A DNA stretch of 13,709 nt from Chromatiales bacterium. Its GTDB lineage: Bacteria > Pseudomonadota > Gammaproteobacteria > Chromatiales > Chromatiaceae. This document shows positions 1-6,485 of this stretch, one piece after another (the first letter of the stretch is position 1; each line of letters begins with the position of its first letter). Both the position numbers and the translations under genes were made by a program. The notes beneath the pieces are model-generated. The model ran no database searches. It had not been told where the DNA came from and was given only the letters and a program-made list of their open reading frames with translations. Location of the stretch: NCBI GenBank assembly GCA_024762485.1, contig JANTHH010000052.1:1-13709 (forward strand), in the 5' to 3' direction.

Positions 1-728
1 GGCATGAAGCCGTGGTCCTTGCCGCAGAGCTCCGCGCATTTTCCGCGGTAGACGCCCGGTTGGTCGACCTTGGTCCAGGCTTCATTGATGAATCCCGGGA
101 TGGCATCCTTTTTCCAGCCCAGATCAGGCACCCACCAGGAATGAATCACGTCGTTGGCGGTCAGCAGAAAGCGGATCTTCTTGCCGACAGGGATCACCAG
201 CGGCTTGTCCACTTCGAGCAGGTAGTGCTCGATCTTCGTGACATCGACGCCCGAATCCAGTTGACGAGCCTTTTCATGATCGGGATGGAGACTACTGATG
301 AAGGAAACGTCTTCATCAATATAGTCATACTTCCATTTCCACTGGATGCCGGTGACCTTGATGGTCATGTCCGCATCGGAGACATCCTCCATCGCCAGCA
401 GACTCGAGGTCGCCGGGATCGCCATGCTGACAAGGATGATGATGGGAATGATGGTCCAGGCAATCTCGGCCGTCGTGCTCTCATGGAACTGCGCTGCCAC
501 GGCCCCCTTCGATTTTCGGTGCTTGATGATCGAATAGATCATCGCGCCGAAGACGACCACGCCGATAACCGCACAGATGCCCATGATCACCATATGCAGG
601 CCATAGACGTTCTGACTGGTGCTGGTGACACCCTGGCGCATGTTCAGGGCATAGTCTGCGACCGCTGGCCCCACCCCCATGCCTGCGGCGAATGCCAGCA
701 GGCCAGACAAGTACCGCTTAAGTTTCAC
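1..728 (-). CDS. coxB: Cytochrome c oxidase subunit II (partial, 3' end outside window)
   Basis: CuA-carrying subunit of an aa3-type terminal oxidase; it takes electrons from cytochrome c on the periplasmic side and passes them to subunit I. 242 codons are visible before the frame runs off the left edge. Residues 1-24 look like a signal peptide ending AVA before DYALN. Membrane helices lie at about 43-68 and 88-113. The aromatic patch QWKWKYDY (129-136) is typical of the family. All CuA ligands are present: His196 (HSWWVP), Cys231, Glu233, Cys235, His239 and Met242. Only a short C-terminal tail can be missing unless there is a fused cytochrome c domain. The start is GTG at 728, with GGGGAG 9 nt upstream. 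It lies 35 bp behind the DUF2244 gene, probably in one operon; subunit I would be expected beyond the left edge (inference). Confidence 0.96.
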   Translation of the reverse strand, partial: MKLKRYLSGLLAFAAGMGVGPAVADYALNMRQGVTSTSQNVYGLHMVIMGICAVIGVVVFGAMIYSIIKHRKSKGAVAAQFHESTTAEIAWTIIPIIILVSMAIPATSSLLAMEDVSDADMTIKVTGIQWKWKYDYIDEDVSFISSLHPDHEKARQLDSGVDVTKIEHYLLEVDKPLVIPVGKKIRFLLTANDVIHSWWVPDLGWKKDAIPGFINEAWTKVDQPGVYRGKCAELCGKDHGFM

Positions 729-763
729 AGCAGATTTCTCCCCTTTGGTTTTAATATGGTTAT

Positions 764-1294
764 TCAGGCCTGATTCACCGACCTGTTCTGCCTACCGGTT
801 GTATCCCCGGCTATTGCGGCACCCAAATCCTCCGCCAAGTCATCTCTTTCCTGCTCGGTGAGAAATTCACCAATCTCTATTTCGTCACCTGCCGCGCCAA
901 CCACCAGCCGGCCCGGGCCTTCATTCCTTCGCAAGGTCACCCGGACCCAGGCCCGGGTGAACTCCATCCGTTCCTGTGGTCCTCCCCGGCTGCCGGGGGA
1001 TCGCCGCAGCAGACCCTTTTCGACCCGCACCTTTTCCGGCGATATCACCAGCAACTGTCGCTGCCGCCCACTCATCGCCACCTGATAGAAACACACACCC
1101 AGGACCAGTACCTCAAGTCCTGCAAACGGCAGCACGAGCCAATAGCCCATGAGTGTAAATACCAATCCGATGGCCGTTATCGTGGCCGCCATGCCCGAGA
1201 AGACAATGACAGACTCATGCCAGGTCAAAGAGCGGTTCGGCTGCAGGAATATCTCTGTCAGATCTTCGTCTGCTCTATATTCCGTGGTCACCAT
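764..1294 (-). CDS. DUF2244 family membrane protein upstream of coxB
   Basis: A 176-residue protein that matches the DUF2244 pattern: a short N-terminal segment, two adjacent membrane helices (about 28-48 and 52-73), then a soluble C-terminal domain of short beta strands (LLVISPEKVRVEKG at 81-94 and RLVVGAAGDEIEIGEFL at 129-145) with a charged helix near the end. The function of the family is not established. DUF2244 proteins are often encoded beside cytochrome oxidase genes in proteobacteria, and this one sits directly before coxB with a 35-bp gap, so a role in oxidase assembly or membrane placement is a reasonable inference. The ATG at 1294 has GGGGCAG about 7 nt upstream. As first gene of the presumed oxidase operon, it would be read from the AT-rich region at 1380-1480. 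Confidence 0.85.
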   Translation of the reverse strand: MVTTEYRADEDLTEIFLQPNRSLTWHESVIVFSGMAATITAIGLVFTLMGYWLVLPFAGLEVLVLGVCFYQVAMSGRQRQLLVISPEKVRVEKGLLRRSPGSRGGPQERMEFTRAWVRVTLRRNEGPGRLVVGAAGDEIEIGEFLTEQERDDLAEDLGAAIAGDTTGRQNRSVNQA

Positions 1295-1396
1295 CGATCT
1301 GCCCCAGAAGGTGATTCACCTATCGGTCCCTACGACGGATAAAAGCCTGAACGATGGTGCCACCCTAGACACCTCATTCAGTATTCGCAACAAAAA

Positions 1397-1410
1397 TTGA
1401 TATGAGTCAA
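1397..1410 (-). promoter_or_regulatory. ANR/FNR/DNR-type binding site
   Basis: In the gene direction the sequence is TTGAC-TCAT-ATCAA, an inverted repeat of the CRP/FNR-superfamily type that fits the ANR/DNR box described for Pseudomonas (TTGAC or TTGAT, four bases, ATCAA). Its centre is about 109 nt before the ATG of the DUF2244-coxB pair. The first six bases, TTGACT, also resemble a -35 box, with AATACT 19 bp further on as a poor -10. Binding there could block the promoter when oxygen is low. This is a motif match only; neither the regulator nor the transcript start is known. Confidence 0.5.
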
Positions 1411-1425
1411 GAAAAATTCTTTTTA

Positions 1426-1441
1426 TGATCTTTAAAGATCA
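1426..1441. promoter_or_regulatory. 16-bp perfect palindrome in AT-rich intergenic DNA
   Basis: TGATCTTTAAAGATCA reads the same on both strands. It lies in the most AT-rich part of the window, 15 bp from the ANR-type box and between the end of bioD and the oxidase genes. A dimeric repressor or activator site is the natural guess; no family is recognised. Confidence 0.4.
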
Positions 1442-1490
1442 AAATATCTATGTTTTATAAATATCTTATATAGATGCCGTCATGCATTGC

Positions 1491-1513
1491 ACATGACAAA
1501 GGTCTTGTCGTGT
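1491..1513 (-). terminator. Weak stem-loop 12 nt after the bioD stop
   Basis: Nine-base arms, ACATGACAA and TTGTCGTGT on the plus strand, flank a 5-base loop. In the bioD transcript direction the stem holds one C-A mismatch and no run of T follows, so it is a poor intrinsic terminator, though it stands where one is expected. Confidence 0.25.
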
Positions 1514-1525
1514 CCAGCTGTTTTA

Positions 1526-2209
1526 TCAGGTATCAAAGCAGGCAGTCAGGTCGAAGGGGGCGGTGTTCCCACGCCACGTCTCACCCATACTCCGGTAGGG
1601 CAGCACACCGAGACACGGCGCTTGCAACCGTTCCCGCAGGGTCTCCAGATTCTCGTCGAAGCAGGCCATCGCCGGGTCTACCTGGTTGGCCACCCAGCCG
1701 ATCAGCTCGGCGCCGTTACTTGCAATGGCCTCGGCCGTCAGCAGCGCATGATTGATACAGCCCAGGCGCATGCCCACCACCAGCACTACGGGCAGCCGCA
1801 ATGACATGCACAGCCCGGCAACATCCAGCCCCTGCGCCAGCGGCACCCGCCAGCCACCGACACCCTCCACCACCACCAGTTCATGGCCACGACCCAGGTC
1901 ACGGAAGGCCTGTTGGATGACAGCGGGATCAATCGTCACACCGGCCGACTGCGCTGCCAGATGTGGCGCAATCGCCGGCTCGAACACATAGGGATTGACC
2001 AGCGGGTAGTCCACACCCACACCGGCCGCCGTTATCAATGCCTCGGCATCCTCGTTGCGCCATCCTGCCGCCGTCTGTCGGGCCCCCGAAGCGACGGGCT
2101 TCATGCCGATTGCATCGACACCACTGTCACGCAGCTGCCGCAGCAAGGCGCAGCTCACTTCCGTCTTGCCGCAGCCGGTATCCGTACCGGTGACAAACAG
2201 GCCCTTCAT
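1526..2209 (-). CDS. bioD: Dethiobiotin synthetase
   Basis: ATP-dependent ring closure of 7,8-diaminononanoate with CO2 to dethiobiotin, the penultimate biotin step, in the cytoplasm. The 227-residue length fits the family. Visible motifs are the P-loop GTDTGCGKT (8-16), MKPVASG (36-42) with the catalytic lysine 37 (E. coli Lys37), VEGVGGWRVPL (114-124) and GMRLGCINHALLT, which corresponds to the conserved GxxLGxINHxLLT segment. Its ATG overlaps the bioC stop in an ATGA junction, so translation is probably coupled. It is the last gene of the bio operon. The stop is followed by a weak stem-loop and then the AT-rich region before the oxidase genes. Confidence 0.97.
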   Translation of the reverse strand: MKGLFVTGTDTGCGKTEVSCALLRQLRDSGVDAIGMKPVASGARQTAAGWRNEDAEALITAAGVGVDYPLVNPYVFEPAIAPHLAAQSAGVTIDPAVIQQAFRDLGRGHELVVVEGVGGWRVPLAQGLDVAGLCMSLRLPVVLVVGMRLGCINHALLTAEAIASNGAELIGWVANQVDPAMACFDENLETLRERLQAPCLGVLPYRSMGETWRGNTAPFDLTACFDT

Positions 2210-3078
2210 TCCGGACGACGCCCGATCAGCTCGTCGGCGCCGATGTACACCGACCCGTCCGCCGTGATCCGCTGTGACGGGGCCCAGGCGTGGCCGTAGA
2301 TCACCTCGTAACTCGCCGGCAGCAGCCCATCCTCGCGGAATTGCTCATAGGCGTGCAGCATGGTCCGCAGCCGCTGCTTGCCGGTGAGCGTACGTGGCCG
2401 AGACCGGGTGGCATTGTGGGCGCCGAGGGCCTTGAGTTCGCGCATCAGCATGGTGGCGTCAGCGTAAGTCAGTTTCATCCGTTCCACATCCATAACCGGA
2501 TCGGCAAAGCGGTTGCGCATCAGCATGTCACCGACATCGTGCATGTCGAGAAAGGGACTGACATGGCCCCTGCCATCGGCCTCGGCCCAGGCCGCGCGCA
2601 GTTCCTTCAGGGTGTCGGGGCCCAGCGTGGTGAACATGAACAACCCGCCAGGCCTGAGCACGCGCGCCACTTCCGCAAAGCTGGCGGAGAGGTCGTTCAC
2701 CCACTGCAGCGCCAGGTTGGAATAGACCAGGTCGATGCTGGCATCCGCCAGGGGCAGACTCTCCAGGTCGCCGCAGACACAGCTTGGCCTGCGCAGCCAG
2801 CGGCCGCGACGACGCGTCTGCTGCAGCATCGGCAGGGCGAAGTCCAGCGCCAGCACCCGCGACTTCGGATAGCGCCGCAGCAGTGCATCGCTGTGTTCGC
2901 CGGTGCCCGCCCCCGCATCCAGTATCCTCCCGGGCGACAGGCGCACCAGGTCGAGACGCGCCAGCATGCGCTGCCCCACTTCACGCTGCAGCACGGCGAC
3001 GTCGTCATAACCGGCCGCAGCACTGCCGAAGGCCGCACGGGCCCGCTGCTTGTCGATGGGGGTTGCCGCCTCAGTCAT
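2206..3078 (-). CDS. bioC: Malonyl-ACP O-methyltransferase
   Basis: SAM-dependent methyltransferase that caps malonyl-ACP as a methyl ester, so that fatty acid synthesis can build the pimeloyl chain. The 290-residue protein opens with a BioC-like N-terminus (DKQRARAAFGSAAAGYDD, 9-26). Then come motif I DAGAGTG (54-60), the acidic end of strand 2 (LALDF, 76-80), GDLESLPLADASIDLVYSNLAL and the RVLRPGG strand typical of class I methyltransferases. It is some 40 residues longer than the E. coli enzyme, with an extended C-terminal half containing YADATMLMRELKALGA. The ATG at 3078 overlaps the bioH stop by 8 nt; a longer frame upstream only duplicates bioH sequence out of frame. The 3' end overlaps bioD by 4 nt. 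Confidence 0.95.
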   Translation of the reverse strand: MTEAATPIDKQRARAAFGSAAAGYDDVAVLQREVGQRMLARLDLVRLSPGRILDAGAGTGEHSDALLRRYPKSRVLALDFALPMLQQTRRRGRWLRRPSCVCGDLESLPLADASIDLVYSNLALQWVNDLSASFAEVARVLRPGGLFMFTTLGPDTLKELRAAWAEADGRGHVSPFLDMHDVGDMLMRNRFADPVMDVERMKLTYADATMLMRELKALGAHNATRSRPRTLTGKQRLRTMLHAYEQFREDGLLPASYEVIYGHAWAPSQRITADGSVYIGADELIGRRPE

Positions 3079-3844
3079 CACAACGTACCTCGAAATCGTG
3101 CAGTGCCCGCAGCGTCTCTGCCTGATGGGAAAGGAAGGGGGCGTGGCCGGCACCGGCGATAGGCAGGCAGCCGGCACCGGGCAACAGTTCTGCGAGACAG
3201 TCGGCCGCCCGTGCCGGCACCAGGGCGTCGCGCCCGCCGAACAACCACTGGCTCGGGACCTGCAAGGCGGGCAGGTGCCCGCGCAGGTCGGTATCGAGCA
3301 ACAGTCCCAGACCGGCATCGAGCGCACCGGGCTGCGGCGCCGGTCGCTGACGGAGGGATTCGCGCAGCACCCGCAAGGTCTCCGTGGCTGCCTCGGCACC
3401 CCGCACCTGGAGGGCGAGGAAACGCGCCAGGGTACGCTCGCCGTCGCTGGCAAGCTGGCCGGCAAAGCCCTCGAACACCGTTGCGTCCATCGCACAGGTC
3501 CAGTCGTCGCGGGTGACGAAACAGGGGGTGGTGGCCACACCCAGCAGGCCACGCAGGCGGGCGGGCTCGCGCAGCGCCGCCTGCTGGGCGACCAGTCCGC
3601 CCAGCGACCACCCCAGCCACAGGGCACGTGCCGGCGCCGCCGCCAGGCAGGCCCCGGCCCAATCGTCCAGGGTGGCGTGACGGGGATCGAAGGGACTGGC
3701 GCCGTGGCCGGGCAACTCGATGGCGGTCACCCGCCAGTGCGCCCCGAGGGCCTCACGCAGCGGCGCCCATACCCCGGCATTCATCCCCCAGCCATGCAGC
3801 AGCACCAAGTCCCGGCCCTCGCCAAAGGTCTCGCTGGCCAGCAT
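3071..3844 (-). CDS. bioH: Pimeloyl-ACP methyl ester carboxylesterase
   Basis: Alpha/beta hydrolase that removes the methyl group from pimeloyl-ACP methyl ester and so ends the BioC-started elongation cycles. The 257 residues align along their length with E. coli BioH: LVLLHGWGMNAGVW (13-26), the nucleophile elbow GWSLGG with Ser80, VATTPCF, RFLALQ, catalytic Asp206 (GGRDALVP) and His234 (GAGHAPFLSH). The triad is complete. The start is ATG 3844, which shares one base with the bioF stop (TGATG), and the GGGGTGG upstream inside the end of bioF can serve as ribosome binding site. A longer open frame reaching 4129 is only bioF read out of frame. Finding bioH inside the operon, next to bioC, contrasts with E. 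coli, where it is unlinked. Confidence 0.96.
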   Translation of the reverse strand: MLASETFGEGRDLVLLHGWGMNAGVWAPLREALGAHWRVTAIELPGHGASPFDPRHATLDDWAGACLAAAPARALWLGWSLGGLVAQQAALREPARLRGLLGVATTPCFVTRDDWTCAMDATVFEGFAGQLASDGERTLARFLALQVRGAEAATETLRVLRESLRQRPAPQPGALDAGLGLLLDTDLRGHLPALQVPSQWLFGGRDALVPARAADCLAELLPGAGCLPIAGAGHAPFLSHQAETLRALHDFEVRCDD

Positions 3845-4998
3845 CAGTCCACCCCCGGCAACCGCGACAAGGCATCCAGCAACCGGTCGAGCTGGGCATC
3901 GGTATGAGAGGCGGAGAAGGTGATGCGCAGGCGAGCGGTCCCGGCGGGCACGGTGGGCGGGCGGATCGCAGTGACCAGGATGCCCGCGTCCTCCAGTGAG
4001 CGGCTCCAGGCCAGCGCCCGTTCCGCACCGCCGGCGAGCACCGGCTGGATCGGTGTCGATGAATCCATCAACCCCAACCCCAGCCCCGCCGCCTCGTGAC
4101 GGAAACGGGCGACCAGCCCGGCCAGGCACTCACGACGCCAGCCCTCCTCCTCGACAATCTTCAGCGCCACGCGCGTCGCCTCCGCCACCGCCGGCGGCAT
4201 GGCGGTGGTATAGATATAGGTGCGCGCCTGCTGAATGAGCGTCTCGATCAAAGCCTCACTGCCGGCGACGAAGGCACCAGCGGTACCCAGGGCCTTGCCC
4301 AGGGTGGCCATCAGGATCGGCACCTCCGCCTGACCAAGTCCGGCGGCCTGCACGCTGCCGCGCCCCCCCTCCCCGAGCACGCCCAGGCCATGGGCGTCAT
4401 CCACCAGCAGCCACGCATCATGCGCCGTGCTCACTGTCGCCAGCCCGGACAACGGCGCGATGTCGCCATCCATGCTGAACACCCCATCGGTGGCCACCAG
4501 GCAATTGCCGCTCACCCGGTCGAACTGTGTCTCCAGGGCCGCGACATCGGCATGGGCGTAGCGCCGCAGACGGGCCTGGCTGAGCCGGGCGGCATCGATC
4601 AACGAGGCGTGATCGAGGCGGTCCTCCAACACCGTGTCGCCACGGCCGGCAAGACCCGCGATCACGCCCAGGTTGGCCATGTAGCCGGTGGAGAAAAGCA
4701 GCGCGCGATCGCGCCCGGTGAAGGCTGCCAGCTCCTCTTCGAGCGCATGATGGGCGGTCGAGTGTCCACTGACCAGATGCGCGGCACCGCTACCGACACC
4801 GTAGCGGCGGACGCCGTCGGTCAGCGCCTCCGCCAGCCGCGGATCGGCGGCCAGCCCCAGATAGTCATTGCTGCAGAAGCTCAACAGCTCCCGGCCATCG
4901 ACCACCAGCGCCGGCCCCTGCGGGCCGCCCACCACCCGGCGCTGGCGATACAGCCCCTCGGCCCGGCGACGCGCCAGCTCGGCCTGCAGGTCGTCCAT
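3844..4998 (-). CDS. bioF: 8-amino-7-oxononanoate synthase
   Basis: PLP enzyme that condenses pimeloyl-ACP with L-alanine to 8-amino-7-oxononanoate (KAPA), the first step of ring assembly. The 384 residues match the normal family length. Visible are CSNDYLGLA (42-50), GSGAAHLVSGHSTAHHALE (69-87), the PLP-contacting DDAHGLGVLGE (200-210), Schiff-base Lys235 in TLGKALG, and RPPTVPAGTARLRITFSA near the C-terminus. The start is ATG at 4998, 6 nt after the bioB stop. The ribosome binding site is weak, which suggests coupling to bioB. The stop overlaps the bioH start by one base. Confidence 0.97.
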   Translation of the reverse strand: MDDLQAELARRRAEGLYRQRRVVGGPQGPALVVDGRELLSFCSNDYLGLAADPRLAEALTDGVRRYGVGSGAAHLVSGHSTAHHALEEELAAFTGRDRALLFSTGYMANLGVIAGLAGRGDTVLEDRLDHASLIDAARLSQARLRRYAHADVAALETQFDRVSGNCLVATDGVFSMDGDIAPLSGLATVSTAHDAWLLVDDAHGLGVLGEGGRGSVQAAGLGQAEVPILMATLGKALGTAGAFVAGSEALIETLIQQARTYIYTTAMPPAVAEATRVALKIVEEEGWRRECLAGLVARFRHEAAGLGLGLMDSSTPIQPVLAGGAERALAWSRSLEDAGILVTAIRPPTVPAGTARLRITFSASHTDAQLDRLLDALSRLPGVD

Positions 4999-5004
4999 GG
5001 GACG

Positions 5005-5997
5005 TCAGCTGCCACAGCAGGCCTTGCTGTCGGCCTCCAGCGGGCGCGATTCCATGGTAAGGCCAAGCCGCGTGAACAGCGCCTGGTCGTGGTCGGCAGC
5101 AGGGTTGTCGGTGGTCAGCAGGCGCTCACCGTAAAACATGGAGTTGGCACCGGCGAGAAAGCACAGCGCCTGCAACTCGTCACTCATCTCGCTGCGCCCG
5201 GCGGACAACCGCACGTAGGAGGCGGGCATGAGGATGCGCGCCACCGCGATGGTGCGCACGAAATCCAGGCCATCGATCTCCTCGGCCCCGTGCAGTGGCG
5301 TGCCCTCCACCTGTACCAGCATGTTGATGGGCACCGACTCCGGGTGCTGCGGCATATTGGCCAGCGACTGCAGCATCGAGGCCCGGTCGCGGCGTGACTC
5401 GCCCATGCCGAGGATGCCACCGGAGCAGACGTTGATCCCGGCATCGCGCACGTGTGCCAGCGTATCGAGTCGATCCTGGAAGGTCCGGGTGGTGATCACG
5501 TTGCCGTAGAACTCGGGCGAGGTGTCGAGATTGTGATTGTAGTAATCCAGCCCAGCGGACTTCAGCCGTGCCGCCTGCGCCCCGCTGAGCATGCCCAGGG
5601 TGACACAGGTCTCCATGCCCAGTCCGCGCACTGCCTCGATCATCTCCACCACCCGGTCGAGATTCCTGTCGGTGGGGTTGCGCCAGGCGGCCCCCATGCA
5701 GAAGCGCGTCGAGCCCTTGGCCCGGGCAGCCTCTGCGGCAGCGACCACCTCGTCCAGCGGCAACAGCCGCTCACGCTCCAGTCCGGTGTCGTGTCTCGCA
5801 CTCTGGGAGCAATAGCCACAATCCTCCGGACAGGCGCCGGTCTTGATGCTCAGCAGGGTGCTCACCTGCACCTGGTTGGGGTCGAAATGCTCACGGTGCA
5901 CCGTCTGGGCCCGGAACAGCAGGTCGTTGAACGGCAAGGCGAACAGGGCCTCGATCTCCTCGATCGCCCAGTCGTGACGGGTGCCGGCATCACTCAT
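5005..5997 (-). CDS. bioB: Biotin synthase (radical SAM)
   Basis: Inserts sulfur into dethiobiotin to form biotin. The 330-residue protein has the radical SAM cluster motif CPEDCGYC (Cys56, Cys60, Cys63). The auxiliary [2Fe-2S] ligands are also present: Cys in RFCMGAA, Cys in ETCVTLG, Cys in INVCSGG and Arg in SYVRLSAGR. YNHNLDTS and GMGE are present too. The tail ends ACCGS, with two extra cysteines. ATG 5997 is preferred over the in-frame GTG at 6006 because GGAGG (6011-6007) directly abuts that GTG but lies 9 nt before the ATG. The ATG overlaps the stop of the upstream membrane gene by 8 nt (ATGAGTGA). bioF follows after 6 nt. Confidence 0.98.
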   Translation of the reverse strand: MSDAGTRHDWAIEEIEALFALPFNDLLFRAQTVHREHFDPNQVQVSTLLSIKTGACPEDCGYCSQSARHDTGLERERLLPLDEVVAAAEAARAKGSTRFCMGAAWRNPTDRNLDRVVEMIEAVRGLGMETCVTLGMLSGAQAARLKSAGLDYYNHNLDTSPEFYGNVITTRTFQDRLDTLAHVRDAGINVCSGGILGMGESRRDRASMLQSLANMPQHPESVPINMLVQVEGTPLHGAEEIDGLDFVRTIAVARILMPASYVRLSAGRSEMSDELQALCFLAGANSMFYGERLLTTDNPAADHDQALFTRLGLTMESRPLEADSKACCGS

Positions 5998-6397
5998 GTT
6001 CTTCACCCTCCGGCGGCAGTACCACGTCCTCCCAGGTGTCGGTATGGATCCGGTACAGGGACCACAATGACCAGGGGATGATGATCGCGGCCATCACTGC
6101 CCAGGCGACCAGCCAGGGCCCAACGCCCTTGCCGGGGAAGAAGGTGGCGATGGGGATCAGGGCGCAGACCACGCCATAGAAGCGATAGGCGGCCCACTGG
6201 GTATAATGTCCGACCTTGGGATTGGGGTGGTGGCGATGGATGGCATAGACCATCATCGAGATGCCGAACCAGAGCATACCGAGGGGCGGCACGAGGACGG
6301 CGACAATATTGCCGATATCCATCTGCGAGGCCGCCCAGCGCGCGGACCGGCCACTGATGACAGTCGGGGTGCCTGCGGTCGGGTCTATCGAGGTCAT
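5990..6397 (-). CDS. Unknown three-helix membrane protein, first gene of the bio operon
   Basis: A 135-residue protein I do not recognise. After a polar N-terminus (1-28) come three likely membrane helices at about 31-53, 69-87 and 93-115, then an acidic tail (WEDVVLPPEGEEHE). The first loop is basic and histidine-rich (HRHHPNPKVGHYTQ, 54-67). By the positive-inside rule that puts this loop and the C-terminus in the cytoplasm and the N-terminus outside. Helices 2 and 3 are tryptophan- and proline-rich. The gene starts at ATG 6397 with only a weak ribosome binding site; ATG 6322 (residue 26) is a possible shorter start. It overlaps bioB by 8 nt and lies directly behind the putative BirA-controlled promoter, so it should be expressed with the biotin genes. 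No function is claimed. Confidence 0.8.
   Translation of the reverse strand: MTSIDPTAGTPTVISGRSARWAASQMDIGNIVAVLVPPLGMLWFGISMMVYAIHRHHPNPKVGHYTQWAAYRFYGVVCALIPIATFFPGKGVGPWLVAWAVMAAIIIPWSLWSLYRIHTDTWEDVVLPPEGEEHE
6007..6011 (-). promoter_or_regulatory. Ribosome binding site that fixes the bioB start
   Basis: GGAGG inside the end of the upstream membrane gene, 9 nt before ATG 5997. It directly abuts the alternative GTG at 6006, leaving no spacing for that start. Confidence 0.8.
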
Positions 6398-6431
6398 GGG
6401 CTAATTCTTCAGCTCGGCCAAGGGGCCGCCC

Positions 6432-6459
6432 ATGGTAAACGCCTGCCCGCTACTGTCAA
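6432..6459 (-). promoter_or_regulatory. Putative sigma-70 promoter of the bio operon
   Basis: On the minus strand a perfect -35 TTGACA (6459-6454) is followed after 16 bp by TACCAT (6437-6432), matching 4 of 6 bases of TATAAT. A start near 6425 would give a leader of about 28 nt to ATG 6397. The -35 lies inside the BirA-like operator. GGTAAAC at 6434-6440, similar to a biotin half-site, covers the -10. Confidence 0.5.
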
Positions 6460-6485
6460 CCGAAACGGACTTTGGGGGTTTACAT
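6453..6485. promoter_or_regulatory. BirA-type biotin operator
   Basis: CTGTCAACC, 15 bases, then GGTTTACAT. Against the known proteobacterial BirA site TTGTAAACC-N14 to N16-GGTTTACAA, the left arm matches 7 of 9 bases and the right arm 8 of 9, with a spacer in the expected range. It lies between divergent comF and the bio operon, the same kind of position as the E. coli operator between bioA and bioBFCD. It covers the -35 of the bio promoter and the ribosome binding site and start codon of comF. Binding is inferred from the motif. Confidence 0.65.

Noticed and set aside
12..773. A 253-codon plus-strand frame at the left edge
   Set aside because: The opposite strand encodes coxB with every CuA ligand and a good ribosome binding site; the plus frame is a shadow.
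3845..4129. N-terminal extension of bioH
   Set aside because: It reads bioF out of frame. The BioH alignment begins at ATG 3844, which overlaps the bioF stop.
4096..5397. A 433-codon plus-strand frame across bioF and bioB
   Set aside because: Antisense to two unmistakable enzymes. Composition is typical of a shadow frame and no family is recognisable.
6398..6483. Riboswitch or RNA leader in the bio/comF spacer
   Set aside because: The spacer is only 86 bp and its visible structure is explained by the operator and promoter; no conserved RNA fold is recognisable.
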